A stretch of DNA of 64,000 nt from the NCBI GenBank assembly GCA_947650285.1, contig CANTFL010001350.1:62001-126000 (forward strand), given 5' to 3'. Under the pieces are notes generated by a model, which saw only the letters and a list, made by a program, of their open reading frames with translations, had not been told where the DNA came from and did not search any database. Of the stretch, positions 32,641 through 46,350 are shown in pieces. The stretch's first letter is position 1; each line of letters starts with the position of its first letter. The stretch is from Hyaloperonospora brassicae (lineage: Eukaryota > Oomycota > Peronosporomycetes > Peronosporales > Peronosporaceae). The translations under genes and the position numbers were made by a program.

Positions 32641-32953
32641 TCAAGGTAAATATCTTTGTGTTTTAAATACAATTATTTAATGGAACAATGAATAATATCG
32701 GTGTATGTGAAATTCACATTGACATGATTTCGTCCCCGTGACATTAAACGAGGTCTTTAGTTGATAAAGATCTATGCTGTAGCTTATTATTTATTTAAGA
32801 AAATAAGTGTCGAGCATCGGATGGATATGTGTCAGTTTGTTGTATCTGTTGCTTCTTATAGAGTTGCCGATTTAGAATCATATAGAAAATTCATCTTGCA
32901 GATTTATCAGCGTCAATCAATTTAACGTAACAACATATAGACCTATTACACAT

Positions 32954-32957
<4 letters not shown>

Positions 32958-32991
<34 letters not shown>
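32958..32991. repeat. (AT)n microsatellite
   Basis: A second alternating AT tract of about 34 bp, some 320 bp from the first. Such pairs can extrude as cruciforms. Confidence 0.9.
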
Positions 32992-32993
<2 letters not shown>

Positions 32994-35929
32994 GACGATC
33001 TATTAAGGCATAGTCGTTTCTAAAAAGTGAGTTGATTCAATATAAATGGCATGTTAACAGGTCGTGGTCTGACATTATGCTGCGGGCACATCGCACCCAG
33101 CGACTCTACAGCTTATATAAACGCGATAATCTCAATATTTCAATCAGTGTACTTTTGTAGGGATGTGAACGAGTTATCCCTCAAACTTCTGGGCAGATTT
33201 GTCCTGTAAAAATATAAATTAGTCGTAACTTGCTCGGTCGTAAACTAATTTTTAAATACACCAGCCCAATTCAGTAAATGGCATATAAATAAAATGATTG
33301 ACCATAATAAAAAAATTCGTCAAAAATTTCTTTAAAAAACGAACCCGAAAACATAAAAAACTAATTAGAAAAATACACCTATTGTTTTTTAGTTATTTTT
33401 TACAAATTCAAAAACGGCAATATTGAATGAATTTATAATAGGTAAAAGTGATCTTGAAATTCGACAAGGTTTTGGATTATTTGTCCGAAGACATTGTACA
33501 CATACTAATGTGTAAACTGCTAATAAAAAAGATGAAAATTGATTTCTACGTTTAAAGAATCCTTTTATTGAGAGGACATATTACATTTAAATTAGTACGC
33601 TGCCGCATATAATTTGATCACGAGATTGGAGGTTAGGATAGCCTAATCTTAGGATCACAAGTTTTCATCGACAGTAAAAATTTAAGCTGGATTTGAGCTA
33701 GCTATATTTAAAAATTAGGGATGCAATGAGACGTGTGACCATCGGCTCGATATCTGCATCATAGGAATAAAACATGTCTTCGTTGCCCAGTTCAATCAAA
33801 AATATGTATTTTTTATGCATTCATAATTAATCATCGACCATTTATAGCAAATACAATATAATACTCGTGTATATAATATATTTAAAAAATAATTTCGATA
33901 TCCATCAGGCACCTTTTACTTAACTAGCATTCACCGCACACTAAAGGACATCTGATTGGTCCAAGTGGCGAATTGAACAATAATATTGAACGGCTTTCTT
34001 TTCGAAACAACAACCACATTGCACTACCTTTTTAACCACAGTTTGTCTTTTAAATCCACAATGAATAGCCTTGCACCTTCCAATTTGACGCTTTGCCTCA
34101 CGCATTGACCTCACAAATATAGCAAATGCCCTGTGCTCAACAAACTTCCTATCCAGTGTCGGCACAACAATACTAGCACTGATTCCATCACTACCGATTA
34201 ACTAAGTCACATAGCGGTGTTTTTTGTTTCGATATGTACCTATCATTCGAGTTTCTTATTCGTCATCATCACAATTTTTGGGCTCCTAGACCTACTACTG
34301 ATGTTAGAACTACCCGTAAAGTCCAGTATACTGGTGCTGGTAATTATGGTTGACGACAGACGGGAAATTATGACCGGTTGCTCGGCAGATCCGACGTCGT
34401 TGGAGCCGCATTGGATCACTTAAAGCAGTATACACATGCTCAAACAGAGATGGTAGTCGCTGCGTTGACATCGTTGGACGACCGTGTGTTTGCTCTCGAA
34501 CATGATCACGGATGCTGGTCTCGAGAAATGGCGAAAGAAAATTATAAGGAGAATGCGCTAGAGATGGTTTGAAGCATCGACATATTCGTCAACAATCCTC
34601 AATCACTCTGTCTCAATTGCAAGTGGAGAGGGCTCGACGGTGATAACCTTTAACATTGTTTAATAGATGGACTACAATGTTGATCAAAATTATTGAACGA
34701 TAGTGTTATAACTCGATGACTGAATGCATGGACTAGGATAACCCATTATATATGTCAAGTAGCCTAACAGTAAATGCCAGCAGTCTATTGCATTCAGAAC
34801 CTGCAAATTGTCGAAGTCCACATACTTTGACAATTTCCAATCATCTTCAAAACGCTGCTGGTAGTGCTGATGCGCAGAACGCAGAACAATTACCGTAATA
34901 TTTCCCATCACCAATGAAAACATCGAATTAAGCTGCATGTGTACAATTGCACTCTGCTATACATTTTGCTGCACAGAAACAGCGGACTGACCTTCATAAG
35001 CAAGGCGAACTGCCAAATCGACTGAAATTTGATTACCTGCAAAAAAAATGCATTGTCAGAAAAAAATTGGAGAGTAAGATCGATGTATCATACAACTGAC
35101 TTGTTGACATAGCAATCCATTTCTTGAGAGCTGTAGGCGCACTATCCTTGCGTGATGTCGTAACATGGCCATAATGACATTTAGTGCGAAGAAAAGTAGC
35201 GACAATTTTCTCCTAAACTGTAATACAAGTCATCTTAACATAGCGCATTGAGGCTGCAATGAAGGTGGAATTTATTAACCCAAGTCTCGTTTAATATATA
35301 ACTCGGTTGTAAATTAATCAGTCTTTTTAAAACTTTGTTGAGCTCTTCTCAAGCCTCCAACGTTTCAAATACTGACCTCTGCTAAACTAATCCCTCTTTG
35401 CTGACATGCCAGCGGCATAGCAAGCAATGCGCATTTGGAAATGTCTTGGCGAGCGCGTAAATTAGTGAAAGCTCCCAATCATTGACAAAGGTGAGTGCTG
35501 CGCTTGTAAATACGCCTGGAAAACTTCTCGGGTATTTCGCATTGCTCACCGGTAGTGAGCCGAAGTCTTTTTCCGCATGAAACAGTAAACAAAGGTAAAT
35601 GTATGGTTTGTTGCTGTGAGAACAACAATGTGGAGGATAGGGAGTCCATATATATTGGTCTTGTATGTTGTGTTAATCAATTAAACAAAAGCAGAACAGT
35701 ACTTAAGACAAATCTTCTTTGCCGATAGAAATATCTTTAGCAGGAGAGTAAGCTGCTGTCGTGACCAGCCTAGAAGAAGTAGCTACTTACGTCTAAATAG
35801 TTTAAGATGCTGTTTAACGGAGAGATACCAGACAGCATCTTTTAACGTGCTACGTGACGCACGTTATAAATGTCTTGAGCTGTTGCCAAGACATTATGGG
35901 TCTGCAGCAGTGAGTTGACAATGCGGACA

Positions 35930-36160
35930 GGAGTTGTGGTGTAGTGATGATCGCTCTTTTGACAAGTCGATACCAACCTTCCACTGGCGGCCAGAAGACC
36001 TGCTAACGGACGGGGTGCCTCGATTCCGTATTCTTGATAGTTTCCCCGCCTTGTGTACCCGTCGATGGGACGTGTTGCACTCTTCCAGATGGTTTCGTGT
36101 CAATATAAAACTTAATTGTAGTTGTGGTGGGGTCGAGGTTCAATCTCGCTGTAGAATTAT
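35930..36160 (+). repeat. Possible tRNA-derived relic with separated A and B boxes
   Basis: GTTGTGGTGTAGTGATGATC (35934-35953) resembles a tRNA D-arm with an A box (TGGTGTAGTGA). GGTCGAGGTTCAATCTCG (36131-36148) resembles a tRNA T-arm with a B box. The gap of about 190 nt is far too large for a tRNA, so this could be an interrupted SINE or chance. Confidence 0.25.
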
Positions 36161-39100
36161 TCATAACACGGTCAGAGTTGACGTGATCTCGTCGAAATCG
36201 TCACGGGATTACTTGTAAACTTGTATGGTCCTCGATTTGATTCGCCCTGATCTTTAACAGATCGCCTTGTACAAATGTAGATCTTGATTCGCAAGCATTA
36301 TGACCACTTGAGCCGTGTCGAGAAATGAAGTCTTTAACTCAAAAGGATTATATGCGTCCAGTCACTTTTGAAATATTGTTTAAAAGTTCTTGATCCCTGG
36401 CCAAACAATCAGGGATTTAGCTTGATTAAAGTATGCAACTTTCTTGACGTCGGGTGACAATTGATCCATCCCGGACGAGAAAGCGAAACGTGTACGTCAA
36501 AGAAAATTGAATCCTATTTCATTTCAACCAAATAAACCCGACAACCCTATGTCCCTATTCTCATGCCGCAGGCATCGCAAGCCACGTGTTGCTATCACAA
36601 GAAATCTCACTCTTGTACTTACGTGGAACACCCTTTATATACTTGTCCGATCGCATTCACCTTCTCAGTTGCATATCACGTCGAGTCGTTCACACTAGCT
36701 TGATTATGATCACGTACATGTCCGTTGATACTCATCGCGATTGCATCCTTAAGCTCAATAGCTTTGCTCATCGCATCCTTGCTGATCGCGATCACATATC
36801 TGACCGCTATTAACAACCTCTATCACATCCGTGATCGCTACGGCCTTGCAGATCGTGGATAACCAGGTGTGGCACAAACCTCTCTGATCGTGATTAATTC
36901 TTGTGGTCCACACCAAATGGATCGCGATCACAAATCTGATCACCCATTTGTCGCTGTTCCGTTCTTGATCGACTGATCGCCTTCGTATCCGACCCCTTGC
37001 CAGTAACCCCGTCTCCATGACTCGTAACGTTTCTCCCGTCGTACTTGAACTCGATATCGCAATTTCCATCCTCCTGGATCTGATATTCATTTTCTGTCTT
37101 ATCAGCTTAAGATCGTGATCTGACCAGGTGTGCGACCGGCGTTGCCAACCTATAATTGACTCACATATACTTGGAACGCGAAAATTTCCCATATCGCGAA
37201 TTTTCTTAGTCGTTTCACTACACTGCGCGTTTTGACTACGATCCACAAACATTTTGTGATGTCTTTTACGTACACCTATGTCACAACTGCTACAAATGTA
37301 CACATAGAGCTCGCACAAATAAATATTTTAACAATTGGCATATTGTTCTAAACGAATTTTCAAAGCTAAAATAATGTTATCAGTGCATCACAAATTGGCA
37401 TCAGACCAGTAAATATTTGACATAGGTATTGTGGTGAAACAGATCGCGAACTGTGAATCGCAGATCGCGCTGTCATTATGCATTTTTTTGTTGTAGGTGT
37501 GAGCCATTCAATGAGATGAACCGCAAACCACGGTTTATTACGGTGAGATCTTAAATGATGTGGTTTTGGATGATGCAATCGTGTCGACGCGATTGTGAAT
37601 GATGTGATCGTTCAAAATTTGATTTTCGTTTAAGTGTTCTTGGGTGACTCCATCTCGTGCATTTTCATTTTCTGATATTAAGGTCACGGTAATCCGGCGT
37701 GATCTACCAGCAACGAGTGATAAGTAAATCTCGACAACACAAGGCGACACGTGGTGGTCCATCCTAATGCAAAAGATAATCGAAATTAGAGAATAGACCG
37801 GTTAGCTGGACAATATTCAATAAGAAATCATATTACTTTAGAGTGTTGATGTGTATTTCTCATTCCGGTGGGAATTTTGGCCTCCCGACGTCTGAGATCA
37901 TCGACTTACTATCAAGAACATCATTTTTAAATTTTTTGGCTAGAATGCAAGATATCGATAAAATAAATTATTGCGTATGAACGCAGAGTGGAAGATCGCG
38001 AGACGTCTTAATTGGTCAGAGGGATCGCAAAAAGGCATCTTCTTTGTACAAGGAGATCCCGTGGAGATCAGAATGACGCATATCGAGCGATCTACAAGTA
38101 TATCCGTGATCGTGTCAAGACTTCCGCACGATCACCCCCAACCCATTTTAGAAACAGTCAATTTTTATATGAATGCGAGTCTATCAAGAAGAGTTCATCC
38201 CGCAGAACCTACGGAATTTAAAGGTAAAGAAGTAGGCGTTATGCGCGGAAGCGGAGAACTCCTCTGATCGTCGGTTACCAGGCTCTTGTAGGCAGTCAGG
38301 ATCACATAAATCCGGAGATCGCCACTCTACTGCGGTAATCATACCAATTTTTTAGAAACGACGACATGCAATATTTTAGTCAGTGATCTATCATTTCGAA
38401 TTATTATAATCAATTTAAATAATGCCGTCAGAAGAAGTTTTCTAGTACGAAAGCTGAGCTCCCGAATTTTAAAAAATTCATTTCTATCGTAAGTTTTTTT
38501 TCGTTTGTGCGTAACCGAGCTATATATATATATCAAGAAATATAAAAAATTGCTTCTATATCCTGCGCACGGTTAGCTGGATTACGAACAGACAACACGG
38601 TGGCAATCCTGTTGTTGCGATTGACAAATTAAAAAAAATGATAGGAGATAAAAGTTGTGCTTGAAGTTTTTAATTAGAATATCTATACTATACGTTTTTT
38701 TCCTAAAGATTAATTGCGGCGAGAAATTTGATTTATTGCACCTCGTACTAAAAGGCATAATGGTTATAAATTAATGAAACTGCTTTGTAAACTTAAGCTA
38801 TAGAGTTGCGCATACATCGACTGTCGCTTTGATACATATTAAATTTGCTTGTTAGCGGCCTGACTAATAATCAAAGTAAAAAACGATCTGCAAATACGTA
38901 TTCAATTACTCATAGCAACACTTGAACATGATAACTGCATCCGCTGTCTCCATAACCTTTAGGTCAGATCTGTCTACATCGTAACTGTACATATATTACA
39001 GAAATTGAGGTCCTTTGAGTGGTTTCCACGTGGGCAGGTTATTATATACAATCAAGTCTGGCTAGTCATATGTAGAACATCCGCGCCTAACGCGGAGTCT

Positions 39101-42100
39101 CTTTACAACCTAAGTAAAAAACTTATTTAGGGGAATGCGATATCTTATAATCAAATAGAAAGAGATTATGTAGCACGGCATATATATATAAAAATCGAAA
39201 TTTTGGAATTTGTCCTTGATTCAAACAATAAGGAGATTGCATCTAAAATGAGCATAGACACGTCAATAGCTCGCTTCCCTATTTCGATAAACGGGATGTA
39301 TGATTTGCATATACGTAAATATAGAAGTATTTAGTATGTTGTGATCGACATTATATACAACGAAGCGCGTCAAATATCTCATATGTTTTTAATTACAACT
39401 TTTTTAGATCTTCTGTCTTTACTGATCGTTTGCCTCCGATATTTGTATTGGTTCAATATAATGAAGCAAGTGAAAGCATTTGGTAAAACTTAAATCTTGG
39501 TTTTTTCTCCAATCTATTAGGCATAGTTTTTAGAGTGATTAATATCTATGTATTAAACATAATTTAGCGCTCGCTTGGCATTTAGGTATCTTAGTATTTG
39601 AAATGATGTAGGACTTGCTTGACAATAGGTGTCTTAGTAAATTGCTGCGCTATACCCTACACATTGAAGAGCCGCTCAAGTTACCGAAATTTAGAATTTT
39701 GCCAATGGAATTTCGACGCTGAAATTGACCAACATAAAATGCTTGGAGTGGCCGACCATTTTTACAAGTATGTAGTATCTCTCTATACGTCACAAATATT
39801 TATTCCTTCTTAAACGATATCATAATCTATCTTCAGTTTTTTTTGTATTTGTCGTCTACAAAGTTGGCCATTTATCTATTAAAGAGCCTTTTTAAAAAAG
39901 TATTTATATGCGTCTAATCGCAGCTTGCGCTTTTAAAAGGGTATATTTTTGTAACGTAATTAGACGTAGCAAACATTTCGCGACTAAATAGAAAGAGACA
40001 AAATATATGTCTTAGATTCTACGGGTGGACCAACGTTCTAGGTACAATTTCTCGATTAATCTATAATTTGACGATATGATTTACATATAAGCAGTATCCG
40101 TAAAATATCAATCCGCATAGAGACAAAATTTATTGTGCAACCTGTTCGATAAAGAAGTAATAAATCTTCATTCCTTTACATTTGAGCTCACAATGACCGA
40201 TTGCGCCCTCAAATTCGCGTCAAATAACGTGACTTGTACTTCGATCGTACCTCATAATCATTTTTTTAAGTAATCTGTGCTTCTTTAGATAACGAATTTT
40301 GGACGAGAAGAGGTTTAGCTAATACAAAAACTCCAAATAAAATAAGTATTACATTTAATAGTGGTACTATGAAATGATTGTTTGTGAATCTGTATAGTGT
40401 TGTTCCGTAAGTATTGTTCATTATATGATTTTGCTATAGATCTCTTGTAAATAAAAACAATAATAATTCTACACTTAACTCAAAGTAGCATACATTTTTG
40501 AATTATAAAGATCGGCTAAGAGCTCCACCTTTGACATTTCATTTATGATGAGGATTCATCGAGTACACAGCCCGACTCTAATAATGTTCGACTGACTGGA
40601 TCGGCTGATCTGATAGTAAGTGACAGAATGAAAAAAAGATAACACGGTTATCATTTAAGGTCATCAAATTTTTGGAATGGAAATCGACGTGGAATGAAAT
40701 CCGAATGGAGTAGCAAGCGACATCAAGTAGACTAAACATATGTTTGAATAAATTTGACGAAGTCGAGCATAAATATCGGAAACGGCATGCTTTAATGTTT
40801 GTCGAGGTTTACAACATGTATAATTTCTTTTCTTTGAATCATCGTTTTAACTCTTGAAGATACATATGGATATATATAGATATAGATAAAATCGATCTGC
40901 ATTTGTATGTTGTAAAGTACGATTTGACAACAAAAGATTAAGGTACCGTTGCCTTGATCTTGCACAAATTGCATATTTGTGGTCAATAGGTGACATCAAG
41001 TACCATTTGCAATAATTGGTGCCAAAAAATGTAGGTAATGTTTTGCAGATATTATTACTGCATACAGTATTCAAGTTTCCCTGACTCATGGATCACTTTT
41101 TTGTCCCATATAGGTATACATATCGATCAACAAATTTAAATAATTGCAGCTTGACACGTGCAATGGATGGTAAGTAAACGGCTCGGTATATTTGTTTATA
41201 TTCAGTCGAGTAAGGACTCATTGGTGAGGCCTACTTTATACTTAATTACATTTAGCATTATAGTTACTCTTATAACAACAAAGCGTTAAAGTTTCGATGT
41301 CAGACCAACTTAATGCGTATATATACTCCATATAGCATGGCAATAACCCCACGAATGTCTGTAGGACCAGATTTGAACTGTTGTCAGTACATAGTTAACG
41401 GTCCCCGCAACATCTGGTGTCACTGTACCGAATCGTCTTTTGCTAAAACGTCATTTTGTGTAGCGTCATCGTCAAGCAAACTAATTAGATCTGTGCAACA
41501 TTATTGCACTGTAGTGTGTCGTCTCTACATCCTATGCACATTGTTGCGTTTATGAATATGTCAAGATGCTTAAATTTTGAAATCTGCAATTGTCGAAATA
41601 AGCATAGAATGATGGCTGCACCATAATAAATGTTCCACGTTTATTTTTAAAAAAGCATTTTAAGTTGAAAGAAAATAATTAACTTACAAGTGGTACATTT
41701 AAGTTTTGGACGCAATTAGTAGTTCTATCGATACGATTATTTTCCAACCACATATAAGAAAGTGAAGCACATATTTCTATTTAGTTAACAGTCAAGAATT
41801 ACGAAAACACTAAATATGACTATAATTGAGAAAATGGTTGGTATATTGCCTAAAGCGATGCAAATATATATTTTTTATTATGATATTCAAAATGATGGCT
41901 ATCGCTTCGCAATAGCTCATTTCGTACTCACAGGATTAATTCAACAAAGAATGTTATCTTGTTGCCGAATAAAAGGAGATGTACAGACGAATGGACGATC
42001 TATATTATCTAATTATTGTATTCAAAATTCCGGTACCTCATATTACTATTTAATCCCGACACTTACGAAGAAGTTGCCGCATAAAGCGTAGGATCCCTCA

Positions 42101-45100
42101 ATTTCATTTATCTCGACTAATACGCAGCTTTTGTAAAGTCCTTTTAACTTTTCCGATTCTTAGAATTTTAATGTAGCCTCTTTTGGCATCCACATGCTCA
42201 TCACATGCATATTAAATGTCATTACATAAATGAAAAAAATACAATATATTTGATAGTGCTGTAAACTTGAAAAGCGATAATTGCTTTTGCTTACTGCTGC
42301 ACTTCGGAACGATGTTTCAGAACCGGAACATTTCCCAGTTACTATTTAAACAGTACATTTTATTGACAATGCGGCAGCGCATTATCAGATGAAAAATTAA
42401 CGCTGATACAGATAACTGATATATAACTAAATAAATTGTCCTCTTCTTTAAGACCGTTTTAAACAAATCAACACCAAAACATTGTGCCTCTAACAGCCAC
42501 GCTCAATTGTCGGTGCGTAAGTTTTTTCTTATTTTGAACAAGAAAAGAATCGGGATACAATAGTTTCAAGTGTTACGTCGTAAGAGCCTGCCTATCAGAG
42601 TTGGTATCAGATTCGATTTAAGAATCTATTTACCTTGTGTCTCTTTGACTATTTGACTGGTACTATCCTAATAATTTTGAGGTACAGTGCTGAGCGATCA
42701 TATAGCAATTTTTTAATTTATTTAACAGAAACACTACTGTCATTTAGCATAGAAAATACTTCTGTAATATAATATAAATATATAAACTGTCTACTGTACG
42801 CGTCCCTCTCAAAGTATTATATGATATATTAAAGCACTTGTGCAAATATCATGGTACCAAACTTTATATTAGATTACTCTAGCGTAAATTTTTGAAAGCA
42901 ATGGCGAATATAAGATATCATTCTATGTAGCAAAGCAAATTACGCCAATATTAAAGTCCTTTATCGTAAAAAAAGCTTTGTATATATTTCTTTGCGTGCA
43001 AGTTAATGCTTCTTAAGACCTCAAATGTAAAATTATAACTGGGGTTTACAAAGCGTAAAAAATCTTTTGAGGCTTCTTTTAAAAAATGCCGTATTGATTT
43101 TACATTAACAGCGAAGAGCCACCCTTGATCCGGTCGCTTGACGTTTCGACCTTTGAATAGTTTCATGCTGGTCAAGTATCTAGACAATAATTCAAAAATC
43201 CTTTTGCATGATGTTTATGTCGATATCACTGTATAATTGATGAAACTATATTGATGCGTTGTTCTTAGCTACACGTATATGCTTCAGCCATGATAAATTA
43301 TATCACGTTGCTTTCATTGCGATAATTGTCATATATACTGTAGCCAACGCTTCATTGCATCACTGTGTGCGCAATCAATCCGATTCAGTGGCAAATGGTT
43401 AAGATATAAAGAATTATTTTTTCTTACATTAACCTTCTTCGATCAAACTTCGACATAACATATCTCTCACTTTGCCAATCCAAATTTTTTCGGAAATTGT
43501 TTTCCGTATGCCACTAGAAAAGGCACCAAAATAAATCTGTTAAAGCAATATTATATCACATTAAAATCATTTTATTGCATCAGTGCGCACATAGATAAAG
43601 AAATTACTGATCTAAGTATTGCCGTGAGTTATTCACGACCATTTCGAACGAGAGATTGAGGGTTTAAGCCCGCAGGAGGACATTTTTATCTGCATTGCTG
43701 TGCATATCAAATCGCGCTCTTCACTGGGTATAATAATTCCGTAGCTGGTAGAAAATGTGTAGCAAGTAATCAAAAATGGGCTGACACAGAGTCACAAATC
43801 CTGTAAGTTTCTGATATCATGTATATGGGCGGTTAGCGATCAAAAGTAAATTTTATCGGGCAAATGAATTCCCCACAGATATTTGGACTACTCTAGTAAA
43901 TAGTCCTACGTAAAGACTTCGACTGAACGTTGCATGGTTCGTATATAGATAGCTTAGGTAGGGTAACACCTAATATTACAAACGTTTACGGAATCGGTAC
44001 AAATACCCATGTATTTTCCAACAAGTCACAATGATGCTTAATTTGTTCATTCGACTAAAAGTAACGTTTTAATAGTTGCAAGGCACAGATCATGACATAA
44101 CGTCATGTACAGCGAACTATAAAAAATAGTTGGGTTAGCAAGTGCATTCACACTTTTATATTAGGCTAAACCGTTTTTTATATACACGTAAACGAATATC
44201 TTCTGCCAAATCAGTAGATAATTCACGGGGGGGGGGGTACGGGCCGAGTATAAAGAATGTACGATTCAGAAATATATACATTGCATAAGACCTAAAAGAG
44301 CAGTAGTTTGCCGCTTAAATATTTTGGATTCATAATAAAAAAAGAGCATGGCTGAGAAATTTTTGTTAATAAACAGAGATCTGGATAAAAAACGCTCTAA
44401 ATAATCATTCATTTGAATGGTCTTTGGGTCCTGCTGATGGAAGAGGCACGCAAGTTAGGGTGCAAAGTAAGTAATCACAATTCATATTTTCACCTCAATA
44501 TTTGTAAAAGTATTAACAGTAGGTTTTGCATAAAGCCAATATGCTTTTCTAATGAATCAACCGCATAAGTTGTACTCACTGACCAGCTCGAAAGCGCACG
44601 AAGAAATAGAATATATAAGATACCCTTTCATTATATTGCAATAAGTATCTAAGGGAAATAAAATTGGAACATGATTCTTATATTGGCGGTATAAAGCAAT
44701 CGATCACGATACGAAATATGTATCGTATTCTAATACAAATTACTTATCATACACTCTATAACATCTTATATCCCAATAGTAAAACAAATATTAAGGTTTT
44801 TGTAATAACTGTTTCCTGTAAAGATAAAGCGATGCTTGCCCAAATCTGAACAGGGTTGATTAAGTATTTAAAATCACCTTTTAGCTTTTTAGATATGTTA
44901 GTGACTAGATACGGTTGAAAGTTAAATTACTTAAAATAAGTTATAGAATTAATGAATCTTACGCTATAAATTTATGATAAATGTCGCAATTATCCTATCT
45001 TTAATTGACTGCCTTCATTTATATGTATACCGTGTGCCAAATGACAATTTTTATAGACATAAAACTTTTAAGGCATTCAACTTGCTCGTTCTTGTGTAAA

Positions 45101-45434
45101 GCTGTCTACTACACTATCGTTTATACTTCATAGGATTTACCGGCTCACCAGACAATACAACTTTGACATATTTCTCATCACAAACTTGCTACTCGGGATT
45201 AGTGGTATGTAAAAAAGGAATTCTATGTATGGCTTACTAATTGGAATGAAATTATGTATCCTTTTACAAATCACGAATTCCATAAAGTTAAAAATTGTCA
45301 CTACAGTTTGAACACTAATCATCGAAAATTTAGTCTTCATCTTGTTCAGATTGTTCTCGACTATTACATGCAATCCTTTTTATACCACGAAATATATAAA
45401 CAGGCGTTTGATTATCGCCAAAAGAGATGACAGG

Positions 45435-46073
45435 TGTGGTGTAGAGAATTTCAGTCCCGGAATATCAGTTTGGCGACTTAAGGGTCGGCGAATCGAGCGA
45501 CAGTGGAAAAGGTCGGCAAATCGATTATCGGCGACTGAAGTGTCGGCGACTTAAGTGCCGGTGACTTAGGTGTCGGCGACTCAAGTGCTAGCGACTTAAG
45601 TGTCGGCGACTCGGGTGTCGGCGACTTAAGGGTATAGCAGAATGCGAGAAGATTGAACGACAGATTCATCACTTTATTTGTATATAAACTAGGGAAGGAA
45701 AGAGAGCCATTCAAACTGGCTCTGCGAGAAAGCAAAAGAGATAAATCAATACAGTGCAGAATTTTCTAAGTCCAAGACACGCGTACACTTAAGGTAAGTC
45801 CCTGCGTGGGCTAGATTATGCCTGCCGTCGAACCTCGATTGGCATAGCTCGTAGAGGTATCGACTAATAGCGCCAAGATTTAGGAAGGCCCGGGTTGGGC
45901 AGCGCTCGCTACTAGCGAAGGAAAGAGTCTCGTCGTCGACGAGCCGGTGACCCAATAGACGGCACCGTTGAAAGTCTTGTCGAGCGACAAGCCGGTGGGC
46001 CTCGGCCGAGGGCATCGTAATTCTTCTGGTCGGGCGGACACTACGCCCGGTGACCTGTAAAAACGCGTAAGCG
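45435..46073 (+). repeat. 5' LTR of element 3
   Basis: It starts TGTGGTGTAGAGAATTTCAG and ends near ACGCGTAAGCGT. It contains about ten copies of a 15-bp minisatellite (45470-45630). From 45605 to the end it differs from the 3' LTR at only three positions in about 465 bp. Confidence 0.88.
45470..45630. repeat. 15-bp LTR minisatellite (5' LTR copy)
   Basis: Roughly ten degenerate units of the form TCGGCGACTYRRGTG. Read antisense they would encode Ser-Pro-Thr-rich pentapeptides. Confidence 0.85.
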
Positions 46074-46350
46074 TCGACAAGCTTAAGGTGCTCCCACAAA
46101 ACTGAAGGGGAGTGAGCCGAACAGGAGTAATGGACAGCCCGCTACTCATCATCCAGAACCGGCCAAGAATGTACGAATCGCGACGGAAGCATCAACAACG
46201 CTACGTGCCACTTAGCAGCAACCAGGGCGAGGTGCACGGCATTTGAAGAGTATACGTTGTTACTCAATGAACCACTTCGCCGTTTCGATGACAAGTTGTG
46301 TGAGCCAGATTAAACAATAGATCAAGCTATCAAATTTTTCTACATCACCT

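Larger units (their letters stand above)
32269..45434. other. Long AT-rich intergenic region with simple repeats and minor relics
   Basis: No confident gene was found. Relic-like frames are 34165-33941 (minus; Cys/Lys-rich tail with CKAIHCG and CGCC pairs, perhaps from a transposase), 34378-34572 (plus; ends MAKENYKENALEMV, reminiscent of small helper ORFs of DNA transposons), the minus strand around 36480-36240 (MDQLSPDVKKVAYFNQAKS, possibly gag-like) and 37318-36755. Other content is listed separately: (AT)n tracts, a tRNA-like A/B-box pair, a GATC-rich block and a G11 run at 44227-44237. Confidence 0.5.

Noticed and set aside
35930..36160. A tRNA gene
   Set aside because: D-arm-like and T-arm-like pieces are about 190 nt apart with no anticodon arm at a proper distance; kept only as a weak relic.
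36755..37318. 187-codon minus-strand frame
   Set aside because: It runs through the GATC-rich block with repetitive composition and no recognisable fold or motif; treated as chance.
41313..41555. 80-codon plus-strand frame in a slightly GC-richer patch
   Set aside because: No motif, start context or neighbouring gene supports it.
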